Shown: one piece after another, positions 15,990 through 23,660 of the stretch
Layout of the letters: every line of letters begins with the position of its first letter
Position numbering within the stretch: the stretch's first letter is position 1
Assembly (NCBI RefSeq): GCF_029945925.1
Contig: NZ_JAQSDN010000070.1
Span: forward strand, 31,388-95,387
Reading direction: 5' to 3'
Length of the DNA: 64,000 bases
From: Polaromonas sp.
GTDB taxonomy: Bacteria; Pseudomonadota; Gammaproteobacteria; Burkholderiales; Burkholderiaceae_C
Translations under genes and position numbers: made by a program
Notes under the pieces: generated by a model
What the model was told of the DNA's origin: nothing
The model's database searches: none
The model's input: the letters and a program-made list of their open reading frames with translations, nothing else

Positions 15990-16805
15990 CTAGTTGCCCC
16001 TGAACGCTGGCGGGCGCTTCTCGAGGAAGGCCATCACGCCCTCGATGTAATCGTGGCTGCGGCCCAGCGCCGACTGGGTGTCCCGCTCCTGGTCCAGCTG
16101 GGCATCCAGGCCCCGGCTGGCACCCTCGCTGAGCAGGCGCCGCGTTTCGACGAGGGCGCGGGTCGGCATGACGGCCAGGCGTGCGGCCAGCGCCATGGCC
16201 TTGTCCAGGCAGTCTTCGCCCTCGGCGGCCACGTCCCAGATCATCCCCCACTCTTTCGCCTCTTTCGCGCTGAGCTTGTCGCCCAGCATGGCCAGTCCCA
16301 GCGCCCGCGCCAGGCCCAGGCGCTTGACCAGAAACCAGGAGCCGCCTGCATCGGGCACCAGGCCGATCTTGCTGAAGGCCTGAATGAAGCTGGCGCCCGG
16401 CGCGGCAATCGCCAGGTCGCAGGTCATGGCCAGCGAGGCCCCGGCACCGGCGGCCACGCCGTTCACGGCGGCAATCGTCGGCACGCGCAGCTTCTGCAGG
16501 CGCCGCACCGTCGGGTTGAAGGCCTGGTCGATGATGGGCCCGGGGTCGGCACGTTCGATGAGGTTTGGGCCGGGCGCAAAGTCGAACTCGGCCAGATCGG
16601 CGCCAGCGCAGAAACCGCGGCCGGCGCCGGTGATCACGAGGGCACGCAGCGACGAATCGGCCTCCACGGCGTCGAGCGCTGTCCAGAGCTGCTGGTGCAT
16701 CTGGCGGGTAAAACTGTTCAGGGCCTGCGGGCGGTTCAGCGTCACGAGCGCCACGGCGCCCCGTGTGGACAACAGCACGGCAGGTTCGGAAGGGACATCG
16801 GTCAT
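15990..16805 (-). CDS. paaG: Ring-1,2-epoxyphenylacetyl-CoA isomerase PaaG
   Basis: A crotonase-fold enzyme of 271 residues that isomerises the 1,2-epoxide of phenylacetyl-CoA to the oxepin. Oxyanion-hole segments are GRGFCAGADLAEF and VNGVAAGAGASLAM. The position used for general-base Glu in hydratases is altered here (DLAIAAPGASF, then FSKIGLVPDAGGSWF with Asp), as in PaaG. The ATG at 16805 is chosen because AGGAG lies six bases before it; ATGs further upstream fall at or inside the operator palindrome. First gene of paaG-paaI-paaK. The ring-epoxidase genes paaABCDE are not in this window. Confidence 0.93.
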   Translation of the reverse strand: MTDVPSEPAVLLSTRGAVALVTLNRPQALNSFTRQMHQQLWTALDAVEADSSLRALVITGAGRGFCAGADLAEFDFAPGPNLIERADPGPIIDQAFNPTVRRLQKLRVPTIAAVNGVAAGAGASLAMTCDLAIAAPGASFIQAFSKIGLVPDAGGSWFLVKRLGLARALGLAMLGDKLSAKEAKEWGMIWDVAAEGEDCLDKAMALAARLAVMPTRALVETRRLLSEGASRGLDAQLDQERDTQSALGRSHDYIEGVMAFLEKRPPAFRGN

Positions 16806-16830
16806 AAGCATCTCCTGTTTCGAATCTAGC

Positions 16831-16856
16831 ATTAACCGACCGTCAGGTCGGTTAAT
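16831..16856. promoter_or_regulatory. Probable PaaR (TetR-family) operator
   Basis: Perfect 11-bp inverted repeat ATTAACCGACC / GGTCGGTTAAT with a 4-bp centre, in the 133-bp gap between divergent paaG and paaF-like genes. Palindromes containing ACCGACC/GGTCGGT are the kind bound by TetR-type PaaR repressors of phenylacetate genes in betaproteobacteria, which respond to phenylacetyl-CoA. The repressor gene is not in the window. The site could control both directions. Confidence 0.75.
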
Positions 16857-16938
16857 GTTTTCCCTTGCTTTTCCACCTCACGACGCGCTGGCCGGGCAAA
16901 AAGATCGTGGCATGATTCAGCCTCAAAAGGAACCCGCC

Positions 16939-17715
16939 ATGACTTATGAATTGATCCAGACCCGCACCGAAGGCCGCGTGGCCATCGTCACCCTGAACCG
17001 GCCCAAACAACTCAATGCGCTCAACGACCAGCTGATGGACGAGCTGGGCGCTGCGCTCAAGGCTTTCGACGCGGACGACAACATCGGCTGCATGATCCTG
17101 ACCGGCAGCGAAAAAGCCTTTGCAGCCGGCGCCGACATCGGCGCGATGGCGAGCTACAGCTTTGCCGACGTCTACAAGGGCGACTACATCACGCGCAACT
17201 GGGAGCAGATCCGCAGCATCCGCAAGCCGGTGATCGCCGCCGTCAGCGGCTTTGCACTTGGCGGCGGCTGCGAGCTGGCCATGATGTGCGACTTCATCAT
17301 TGCCGCCGACAACGCCCGGTTCGGCCAGCCTGAAATCAAGCTGGGCATCATCCCCGGCTCGGGCGGCACGCAACGCCTGCCGCGCGCCGTCGGCAAGGCC
17401 AAGGCCATGGACTTGGTCCTGACGGGCCGCATGATGGATGCCGTGGAAGCCGAACGCAGCGGGCTCGTCAGCCGCGTCGTGCCGCTGGACAAGCTCATGG
17501 AGGAAGCGCTGGGCGCCGCGCTGCAGATCTGCGACTACGGGCAGATTGCCGTGATGGCCGCCAAGGAAGCCGTGAACCGCGCCTACGAAGGCACACTGGC
17601 CGACGGCATCATGTTCGAGCGGCGCCTGTTCCACGCGACCTTTGCCACCGAGGACCAGAAGGAAGGCATGGACGCTTTTGTCAACAAGCGCAAGCCGGTG
17701 TTCAAGCATAAATAG
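16939..17715 (+). CDS. paaF: Enoyl-CoA hydratase, PaaF-like
   Basis: A 258-residue short-chain enoyl-CoA hydratase. The oxyanion-hole segment is KAFAAGADIGAM, and GFALGGGCELAMMCDFIIAA and GQPEIKLGIIPGSGGTQRLP carry the two catalytic Glu residues of active hydratases. The C-terminal DQKEGMDAFVNKRKPVFK is the usual family ending. The ATG at 16939 has AAAAGGAA seven to eight bases upstream. It shares a divergent promoter region and palindromic operator with paaG, which favours a role as 2,3-dehydroadipyl-CoA hydratase in the phenylacetate pathway. A general fatty-acid hydratase cannot be excluded. Confidence 0.88.
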   Translation: MTYELIQTRTEGRVAIVTLNRPKQLNALNDQLMDELGAALKAFDADDNIGCMILTGSEKAFAAGADIGAMASYSFADVYKGDYITRNWEQIRSIRKPVIAAVSGFALGGGCELAMMCDFIIAADNARFGQPEIKLGIIPGSGGTQRLPRAVGKAKAMDLVLTGRMMDAVEAERSGLVSRVVPLDKLMEEALGAALQICDYGQIAVMAAKEAVNRAYEGTLADGIMFERRLFHATFATEDQKEGMDAFVNKRKPVFKHK

Positions 17716-17812
17716 AGCCCCCACGTTCGCTCACTGCGTGTAACTCTCTGCCCCCCGCGGGGGCGCTGCGCCTGCGGCCCGGCGAAGCCGGCTCCGCGGC
17801 CCCTGCTTGATT
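17716..17812 (+). repeat. Interspersed GC-rich repeat, family R2, copy 2
   Basis: Begins right at the paaF-like stop codon: GCCCCCACGTTCGCTCACTG, then CTGCCCCCCGCGGGGGCGCT, GCGCCTGCGGCCCGGCGAAG and CCGGCTCCGCGGCCCC. It is the longest R2 copy here and holds several nested hairpins. The remaining bases to 17914 contain an inverted pair (17842-17850 with 17864-17872) but no typical terminator tail. Confidence 0.75.
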
Positions 17813-17914
17813 GAAGAGCCCCGAGGATCGCCCGCTACCCACCGGGGCGCATTTTTTCCTGGAGCGCCCCGGCGAAAAAACATCACCGCCGGCTGAAGGC
17901 CGTTCAGGTCTGGC

Positions 17915-17920
17915 TATAAT
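17915..17920 (+). promoter_or_regulatory. -10 hexamer of the tRNA-Met promoter
   Basis: TATAAT matches the sigma-70 consensus perfectly and ends 11 bases before the mature tRNA 5' end. No strong -35 hexamer is found 16-18 bases upstream. Confidence 0.7.
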
Positions 17921-17931
17921 ATCGGTCGCGC

Positions 17932-18008
17932 GGTGATATAGCTCAGTTGGTTAGAGCGCAGCATTCATAATGCTGATGTCGGTGGTTCAAGTCCACCTAT
18001 CACCACCA
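17932..18008 (+). tRNA. tRNA-Met (anticodon CAT)
   Basis: A 77-base cloverleaf including encoded CCA. Acceptor stem GGTGATA pairs with TATCACC. The D-arm contains AGTTGG, and the anticodon arm CAGCA-TTCATAA-TGCTG has CAT at 17966-17968. The T-arm is GGTGG-TTCAAGT-CCACC. The elongator form is favoured because the acceptor stem starts with a normal G-C pair, unlike initiator tRNA. A CAT anticodon could also belong to a lysidine-modified tRNA-Ile, but the sequence resembles elongator tRNA-Met. Confidence 0.95.
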
Positions 18009-18019
18009 CGGTTTCGCGG

Positions 18020-18051
18020 AGCCCCAGAGGTTGATCCTCTGGGGCTTTGTT
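18020..18051 (+). terminator. Intrinsic terminator after tRNA-Met
   Basis: Perfect 11-bp stem AGCCCCAGAGG / CCTCTGGGGCT around the loop TTGAT, followed by TTGTT. It lies 12 bases past the tRNA 3' end. Confidence 0.85.
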
Positions 18052-18076
18052 ACTTCACAGCCTCTGGACATAAACC

Positions 18077-18538
18077 ATGAAACGCTGCCTGCCCTCCCTG
18101 TCTCTGGCCCTGTCGGCCGCGCTGATCGCCGTCCTGATGACGCTGGTCAGCCTGTTCGCCGCGCCGGCGCTGGCCCAGACCGATGAAGTCCCCAGCGTCC
18201 GCAATTTCCCCAAGGCCGCCCTGCGCGGCCTGCTGGTGGTCCGGGCACCGCCCGACATCAGCCTCAACGGCAAGGCCGACCGCCTGTCGCCCGGTGCACG
18301 CATACGCAACGTCAACAACCACTATGTGTTGTCGGGCGCCCTGCTGGGCCAGGAGCTGCTGGTCAACTACACCCGCGACAGCGCCGGTCTGGTGCACGAG
18401 GTCTGGGTGCTGACCGCCGAGGAGGCCAAGGAAAAACGCGCCGGTCTGTCCAGGCGCAATTTCTTCTTCAGCTTCGAGGGCGAGGCCGCACCGCAGGACG
18501 ACGGCAAGACCTCCTACGACCAGTTGCCCCGCTACTAG
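18077..18538 (+). CDS. Small exported protein of unknown function
   Basis: A 153-residue protein with a clear signal peptide: charged MKRC start, hydrophobic core LALSAALIAVLMTLVSLFAA and ALA-Q cleavage site at about residue 34. The mature part (about 119 residues) has the beta-rich segment LRGLLVVRAPPDISLNGKAD, then GARIRNVNNHYVLSGALLGQ and a charged linker EEAKEKRAG. No catalytic motif or lipobox is seen. The phrase about setting aside an initial value and a non-zero state (RIRNVNNHYVLSG) is common to short exported proteins of Burkholderiales with no assigned role. It stands alone between the tRNA and a repeat before miaB. Confidence 0.75.
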   Translation: MKRCLPSLSLALSAALIAVLMTLVSLFAAPALAQTDEVPSVRNFPKAALRGLLVVRAPPDISLNGKADRLSPGARIRNVNNHYVLSGALLGQELLVNYTRDSAGLVHEVWVLTAEEAKEKRAGLSRRNFFFSFEGEAAPQDDGKTSYDQLPRY

Positions 18539-18543
18539 TAAGT

Positions 18544-18574
18544 AGCCGGCCCGCGCCGGCCCGCCGGCTGTTTT
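18544..18574 (+). terminator. Possible intrinsic terminator
   Basis: AGCCGGC at 18544-18550 pairs with GCCGGCT at 18563-18569, followed by GTTTT. The short T-run and alternative GC pairings within the loop make this tentative. Confidence 0.45.
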
Positions 18575-18577
18575 CGA

Positions 18578-18637
18578 ACAAATGAGGCCTCCAGCCCTTT
18601 ACTGACGGGCGTCAGCAGCTCCTAATTAGATAGCAAA
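18578..18637 (-). repeat. Interspersed repeat family R1 (minus orientation)
   Basis: On the minus strand ATTTGCTATCTAATTAGGAG, CTGCTGACGCCCGTC and AAAGGGCTGGAGGCCTC follow the R1 order. It ends two bases before the miaB start, so the miaB translation start region is formed partly by repeat DNA. Confidence 0.7.
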
Positions 18638-18640
18638 TCC

Positions 18641-20008
18641 ATGAGCAAAAAAGTCTTCATCAAAACCTTCGGCTGCCAGATGAACGAGTACGACTCGGGC
18701 AAGATGTCCGACGTGCTGCACGCCGCCCAGGGTTACGAGCCCACCAGCAATGTGGACGAGGCCGACCTGATCCTGTTCAACACCTGCTCGGTGCGCGAAA
18801 AAGCGCAGGAAAAGGTGTTCAGCGACCTCGGCCGCGTCAAGCACCTGAAGAAGAAGGGCGTGCTGATCGGCGTCGGCGGCTGCGTGGCCAGCCAGGAGGG
18901 CGACGCCATCATCGAACGCGCGCCGTATGTCGACGTGGTGTTCGGCCCGCAAACCCTGCACCGCCTGCCCGACCTGCTGGCCAGGCGCCTCAGCCTGGGC
19001 AAATCGCAGGTGGACATCAGCTTTCCCGAGATTGAAAAATTCGACCACCTGCCGCCGGCCCGCGTGGAAGGCCCCAGCGCTTTTGTCAGCATCATGGAAG
19101 GCTGCTCCAAATACTGCAGCTACTGCGTCGTGCCCTACACGCGCGGCGAGGAAGTTTCGCGTCCATTCGAGGACGTGCTGGTCGAAGTGGCGGGCCTGGC
19201 CGACCAGGGCGTGCGTGAAGTCACCCTGCTGGGGCAGAACGTCAACGCCTACCGCGGCAGGATGACGAGCAACGCAGGCGTTGCGGGCGGCACGGGGGAC
19301 ATCGCCGATTTCGCCACCTTGCTCGAATATGTCTCCGACATTCCCGGCATCGAACGCATCCGTTATGTCACCAGCCACCCCAATGAGTTCACGCAGCGCC
19401 TGATCGACGCCTACGGCAAGCTGCCCAAGCTGGTGAACCATCTGCACCTGCCGGTGCAGCACGGTTCCGACCGCATCCTGATGGCGATGAAACGCGGCTA
19501 CACCGCGATGGAATACAAAAGCACCATCCGCAAGCTGCGCGCGATCCGCCCCGATCTGGCCATGAGCAGCGACTTCATCGTCGGTTTTCCCGGCGAAACC
19601 GACGACGACTTCAGCAAGATGATGAAGCTGATCGACGACATCGGCTACGACACCTCGTTCAGCTTCATCTTCAGCCCGCGGCCGGGCACGCCCGCGGCCA
19701 ACCTGCCCGACGACACGCCGCACGCGGTCAAGCTCGCGCGCCTGCAGCGCCTGCAGGCCGCCCTCGACGACAGCGTGCGCGCCATCAGCGCCAGCCGCCA
19801 GGGCACGGTGCAGCGCATCCTGGTCGAAGGGACATCCCGCAAGGATGCGACCGAGCTGATGGGCCGCACCGAATGCAACCGCGTCGTCAACTTCAGGGGC
19901 CAGCCCCGGCTGATCGGCCAGATGGTGGACGTGACCATCACCGAAGCCTCGCAACGCTCCCTGCGCGGCGAGGTGCTGCACCATGAAGAGCCCGCACTGA
20001 GCGCTTGA
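18641..20008 (+). CDS. miaB: tRNA-2-methylthio-N6-dimethylallyladenosine synthase MiaB
   Basis: Radical-SAM methylthiotransferase acting on i6A37 of tRNAs. The 455-residue protein has the N-terminal UPF0004 domain with three cluster Cys (FGCQMNEYDSGKMSD, FNTCSVREKAQ, GGCVASQEG). The radical-SAM motif C155-x3-C159-x2-C162 lies in MEGCSKYCSYCVVPYTRGEE, and a C-terminal TRAM domain covers about residues 385-450. All expected Cys ligands are present. Usual family length. An R1 repeat ends just before its start and no strong Shine-Dalgarno is visible. Confidence 0.97.
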   Translation: MSKKVFIKTFGCQMNEYDSGKMSDVLHAAQGYEPTSNVDEADLILFNTCSVREKAQEKVFSDLGRVKHLKKKGVLIGVGGCVASQEGDAIIERAPYVDVVFGPQTLHRLPDLLARRLSLGKSQVDISFPEIEKFDHLPPARVEGPSAFVSIMEGCSKYCSYCVVPYTRGEEVSRPFEDVLVEVAGLADQGVREVTLLGQNVNAYRGRMTSNAGVAGGTGDIADFATLLEYVSDIPGIERIRYVTSHPNEFTQRLIDAYGKLPKLVNHLHLPVQHGSDRILMAMKRGYTAMEYKSTIRKLRAIRPDLAMSSDFIVGFPGETDDDFSKMMKLIDDIGYDTSFSFIFSPRPGTPAANLPDDTPHAVKLARLQRLQAALDDSVRAISASRQGTVQRILVEGTSRKDATELMGRTECNRVVNFRGQPRLIGQMVDVTITEASQRSLRGEVLHHEEPALSA

Positions 20009-20044
20009 AACCACGCGCAGTTCCCCCGCCGGCAAGGACACCCC

Positions 20045-21466
20045 ATGCTTGAGCGCGTTTCCTTCCGCCAGCTGCTGGTGGCCGCCTTTTTGCTGATTGC
20101 CGCCCTGCTGGCCGCGGCCTCGCTGCGCGCCGTGTTCACGCTGGAGCAACTGACGATGCAAAGCCGCGACGGCGCGGTGCGCGCGCTCGACCTCAGTGCG
20201 GCCGCCCAGTCCCTGAACGAGCGCAGCGTGACGATGGAACGCACGGCGCGCCAGTCGCTGGTGCTGTCCGACCGCGTGCTGCGCCAGCGCTTCGACGAGG
20301 CCGCCGCCGACGCCAGAACCGTGCTGGCACGGCTGGGCCCGCAAAACGTGCCCGCAGCCCTGGTCACCGACTGGAAGAAGCACCTGCAGGCCGTCACCGC
20401 GCTGCTGTCCGGTTCGCCCGATACCGCGCTCGACAGGGACCGGCAGGTCGCGCAGGAATTCCGCGAGCTGGACCGCATCAACGCGGCCATTGCGCAGCAG
20501 GTCCGGCAAACCATTGCCAGGCAAAACCGCAGCCTGCTTGACACGCTGGAAACCCGCCGCAGGCAATTGACACAACAGGTCCTGGGCGCGATTGCGCTGG
20601 CCGTCCTGATGGCGCTGGCGTTCGGCATCTGGCTCACACGTCCGCTCAACCGCCTGGAAAAAGCCATCATCGGCCTCGGCGAAAACCGCCTGGACGAGGC
20701 CATCCGCATCGAAGGCCCGGCCGACTTGCAGCTGGTCGGACAGCGGCTCGAATGGCTGCGGCTGCGGCTGGTGGAACTGGACGCCGACAAGTCGCGCTTT
20801 CTGCGCCATGTCTCGCACGAACTCAAGACGCCGCTGGCCTCCCTGCGCGAGGGCGTGTCGCTGCTCGAAGACGGTGTGGCCGGCGAGCTCAGCGCCAACC
20901 AGCGGGAAGTGGCCAAAATCCTGCGCCACAACACCGGCTTGCTGCAGGGCCAGATCGAGGACCTGCTGCGCTTCAACGCTGCAGCCTTTGAGGCACGCCA
21001 GTTGCGCCGGGAAAAAACCGACCTGCTGCAGCTCATTGAAGAACAGGTGGAAGGCCAGCGCCTGCAGTGGCGCGCGCGCGATCTGCAGGTCAGTGTCGAG
21101 GGTCCGGCGTTGCAGGCCGAGGTGGACCGCGACAAGCTCGGAACAGCCCTCGCCAACCTGCTGTCCAACGCCATCCGGTTTTCTCCTGCCGGGGGCAGGA
21201 TACGCATCCGGCTGAGCCAGTTCGCCGACGTCGTGCACATCGACATGGACGACGAAGGGCCGGGCATCGCCTACGACGACCAGGCACGCATTTTTGAACC
21301 CTTTTACCGCGGCGAACGGCAGCCGCCGCAAGTGGTGCGAGGCAGCGGCATTGGCCTGTCCATCGTTCACGAGTACATTGCTGCCCATGGGGGCCGGGTG
21401 CAGTTGCTGCCGGACGGCCCGGGTGCCCATTTCAGGATAGAACTTCCCCATGCTTTCAAGTCTTGA
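20045..21466 (+). CDS. glrK: Envelope-stress-type sensor histidine kinase (GlrK/QseE-like)
   Basis: A 473-residue membrane kinase. The first transmembrane segment is LLVAAFLLIAALLAAASLRA (about 10-29). A periplasmic helical sensor region runs to about 180, followed by a second membrane segment (VLGAIALAVLMALAFGIWL) and a HAMP region. The HisKA box has the phospho-acceptor in FLRHVSHELKTPLASLREG (His258). The ATPase domain contains LLSNAIRFSP, DEGPGI and RGSGIGLSIVHEYIAAHGG. AAGGA precedes the ATG. It forms a tight cluster with a lipoprotein gene and a sigma-54-type regulator, the layout of glrK-qseG-glrR in enterobacteria. Confidence 0.9.
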   Translation: MLERVSFRQLLVAAFLLIAALLAAASLRAVFTLEQLTMQSRDGAVRALDLSAAAQSLNERSVTMERTARQSLVLSDRVLRQRFDEAAADARTVLARLGPQNVPAALVTDWKKHLQAVTALLSGSPDTALDRDRQVAQEFRELDRINAAIAQQVRQTIARQNRSLLDTLETRRRQLTQQVLGAIALAVLMALAFGIWLTRPLNRLEKAIIGLGENRLDEAIRIEGPADLQLVGQRLEWLRLRLVELDADKSRFLRHVSHELKTPLASLREGVSLLEDGVAGELSANQREVAKILRHNTGLLQGQIEDLLRFNAAAFEARQLRREKTDLLQLIEEQVEGQRLQWRARDLQVSVEGPALQAEVDRDKLGTALANLLSNAIRFSPAGGRIRIRLSQFADVVHIDMDDEGPGIAYDDQARIFEPFYRGERQPPQVVRGSGIGLSIVHEYIAAHGGRVQLLPDGPGAHFRIELPHAFKS

Positions 21467-22082
21467 GGCCTTTGGCCCCGTCTTCTGCCGCGCCCTGCCC
21501 TGGGCGCTGGCCCTGAGCCTGGCTGCCGGTTGCACCGTGCCGGCCCTTTCGTCGCCGGCCGGGCCCGGCAAGACGCCCATGACAACGCCCACCCCTGCAG
21601 CGCCTCCAGCGCCGTCCGACGCCGCGCCTTCGGAAGCAGACGCCGTCACCCCCCTGCTGGCCTACGCCGACCGGCTGCGCGGCCTGCCCGGCCCCGAACT
21701 GGCCCAGGAAATCGCCCGGCTCGGCAACGCTGTGTCAGCGGGCGACCAGCTGCGCTTAGCGCTCACGCTCAGCCAGACCCGGCAGCTCCCCGATCTGGTA
21801 CGCGCCCAGGAACTGCTGCAGCGCGCCCTGGCCAACAACAGCGAGGAAGCCCGGCCGCTGCATGCCCTGGCGCGCCTGCTGGCCGCACGTTTTGCCGAGC
21901 AGCGGCGGGCCGAAGAGCAACTGGACCGGCAGAACCAGCAACTGCGCGACCTGCAGCGCCGCCTCGAACAGACCCAGGACAAACTCGATGCGCTCAAGGA
22001 AATCGAACGCAGCCTGAGCAGCCGCCCCCCGGCGGCCCCGGCATCGTCCCCACGCGGCCGCACCCGGCCACCAAGCCCATGA
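21450..22082 (+). CDS. QseG-like outer membrane lipoprotein with coiled coil
   Basis: A 210-residue protein with a lipoprotein signal peptide; the lipobox is LAAGC with Cys28. A proline/threonine/alanine-rich linker follows. The main part has TPR-like helices (AYADRLRGLPGPELAQEIAR; ALAARLLA-type repeats), then a strong coiled coil at about 150-190 (AEEQLDRQNQQLRDLQRRLE). It overlaps the kinase gene by 17 bases and the regulator by four. Its position equals that of QseG, the lipoprotein that stimulates the cognate kinase in enterobacteria; the same role is inferred. Confidence 0.8.
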   Translation: MLSSLEAFGPVFCRALPWALALSLAAGCTVPALSSPAGPGKTPMTTPTPAAPPAPSDAAPSEADAVTPLLAYADRLRGLPGPELAQEIARLGNAVSAGDQLRLALTLSQTRQLPDLVRAQELLQRALANNSEEARPLHALARLLAARFAEQRRAEEQLDRQNQQLRDLQRRLEQTQDKLDALKEIERSLSSRPPAAPASSPRGRTRPPSP

Positions 22083-23500
22083 CCGCCCCCAACGCCCACC
22101 TGCTGGTCGTCGACGACGACGCCGACATGCTGCGCCTGCTGACCATGCGGCTGACAGCGGCCGGTTACCGCGTCAGCGCCGTGAGTTCGGCTGAAGCAGC
22201 CCTGACCCAGCTCGAGATCGAGCGCCCGCAGCTGGTGCTCAGCGACGTGCGCCTGCCCGGCAAGGACGGCCTGGCACTGTTTGACGAGATCCGCAGCCAG
22301 CACCCCTCGCTGCCGGTGATCCTGTTGACGGCCCACGGCACGATTCCCGATGCGGTGGAGGCCACCGAACGCGGCGTGTTCACCTACCTGACCAAGCCGT
22401 TTGACGGCAAGGGCCTGCTTGACAAGATCGCCCAGGCCCTGTCGTTGAGCGCGCCGGTGCCGGCGGTGCCCGCCGGCCAGTCACCGGCCTGGCAAAGCGG
22501 GTTCATCAGCCGCTCCAGCCGCATGGCCGAAACCCTGGCCGAGGCGCGCATGGTGGCCCAGTCGGACGCCAGCGTGATGTTGCGCGGCGAAAGCGGCACC
22601 GGCAAGGAGCTGCTGGCCCAGGCAATTCACCAGGCCAGCCCGCGTGCCGCCCGCCCGTTCATCGCCGTGAACTGCGGCGCCATTCCAGAAGCCCTGCTCG
22701 AGTCCGAACTTTTTGGTCACGTCAAGGGCGCCTTCACCGACGCCTCGGCCAACCACAAGGGACTGTTCCAGGCTGCCGAAGGCGGCACCTTGCTGCTCGA
22801 TGAAATTGGTGACATGCCGCTTGCCCTGCAGGTCAAGCTGCTGCGGGTGCTGCAGGAACGCACCGTCCGGCCGCTGGGGTCCAGCCAGTCCATCCCGGTC
22901 GATGTGCGCATTCTCTCGGCCACCCATCGGGACCTGGACGCGGCCATGGCCGAAGGCCAGTTCCGCACCGACTTGTATTACCGGCTCAATGTGGTCACGC
23001 TGACCCTGCCCCCCTTGTCCGAACGGCGCGAAGACATTGCGCTGCTGGCCAATCACTTTCTCGTCAAGCTGGCCGGAAAATACGGCAAACGCCTGAGCGG
23101 CTTTGCGCCGGAAGCGATCAAGGCCCTGAACACGGCCGCCTGGCCGGGCAACGTGCGCCAGCTCTACAACGTGGTCGAACAGGTGTGCGCGCTGGCCAGC
23201 ACACCGCTGATTCCCCTGACTCTGATTCAACGTGCACTGCGCTCACCAAGTGTGCAGGTGCTCACCCTGGCCGAAGCGCGCCAGCGTTTCGAGCACGAGT
23301 ACCTGGTCGGCCTGCTCAAGCTGACCGATGGCAACGTGGCCGACGCCGCCCGGTTGGCAGACCGCAACCGCACCGAGTTTTACCGCCTGCTGCAAAAGCA
23401 CAGCCTGACGCCGGGCCACTTCAAAACCGACTTGGCGAATGCCCCCTCTGATCCTGTCGCCGAGGAGCGACAGGGCCAAACCCCTGATTCCAAACACTAA
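22079..23500 (+). CDS. glrR: Sigma-54-dependent response regulator (GlrR/QseF-like)
   Basis: A 473-residue NtrC-type regulator. The receiver domain has the acidic pair VDDDAD and phospho-acceptor D56 in LVLSDVRLPGKDG. The AAA+ domain has Walker A GESGTGKE, Walker B GGTLLLDEIGD and the arginine-finger region FRTDLYYRLNVVTL. The C-terminal HTH (GNVADAARLADRNRTEFYRL) matches GlrR. The sigma-54 contact loop reads GAFTDA instead of GAFTGA. The start is the ATG overlapping the lipoprotein stop (ATGA at 22079). In enterobacteria this system drives glmY and rpoE-related genes; a target here is not visible, though opgGH follows directly. Confidence 0.9.
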   Translation: MTAPNAHLLVVDDDADMLRLLTMRLTAAGYRVSAVSSAEAALTQLEIERPQLVLSDVRLPGKDGLALFDEIRSQHPSLPVILLTAHGTIPDAVEATERGVFTYLTKPFDGKGLLDKIAQALSLSAPVPAVPAGQSPAWQSGFISRSSRMAETLAEARMVAQSDASVMLRGESGTGKELLAQAIHQASPRAARPFIAVNCGAIPEALLESELFGHVKGAFTDASANHKGLFQAAEGGTLLLDEIGDMPLALQVKLLRVLQERTVRPLGSSQSIPVDVRILSATHRDLDAAMAEGQFRTDLYYRLNVVTLTLPPLSERREDIALLANHFLVKLAGKYGKRLSGFAPEAIKALNTAAWPGNVRQLYNVVEQVCALASTPLIPLTLIQRALRSPSVQVLTLAEARQRFEHEYLVGLLKLTDGNVADAARLADRNRTEFYRLLQKHSLTPGHFKTDLANAPSDPVAEERQGQTPDSKH

Positions 23501-23660
23501 TTCCATCAGGCGGGCGATAGTTGTCGCCCGAAGGCGACAAAAACAGGGGTCCATCAGCCTCATTTGTGGTCGGGATCCACGATGGCGTCGTGGAATCCCT
23601 TCAAGCCTTTGATTTAAAACAACTTTTTCAGGCTGGCACAGGGTTTGCCCTAGTCAACCC

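Noticed and set aside
17842..17872. Possible terminator before the tRNA gene
   Set aside because: A good inverted pair exists, but the T-run is in the loop and not after the stem, so it does not fit an intrinsic terminator.
18626..21649. A 1007-codon open frame on the minus strand
   Set aside because: It lies antisense to miaB and the GlrK-like kinase, both with full sets of family motifs. High GC content leaves long antisense frames open, and its translation shows no domain.
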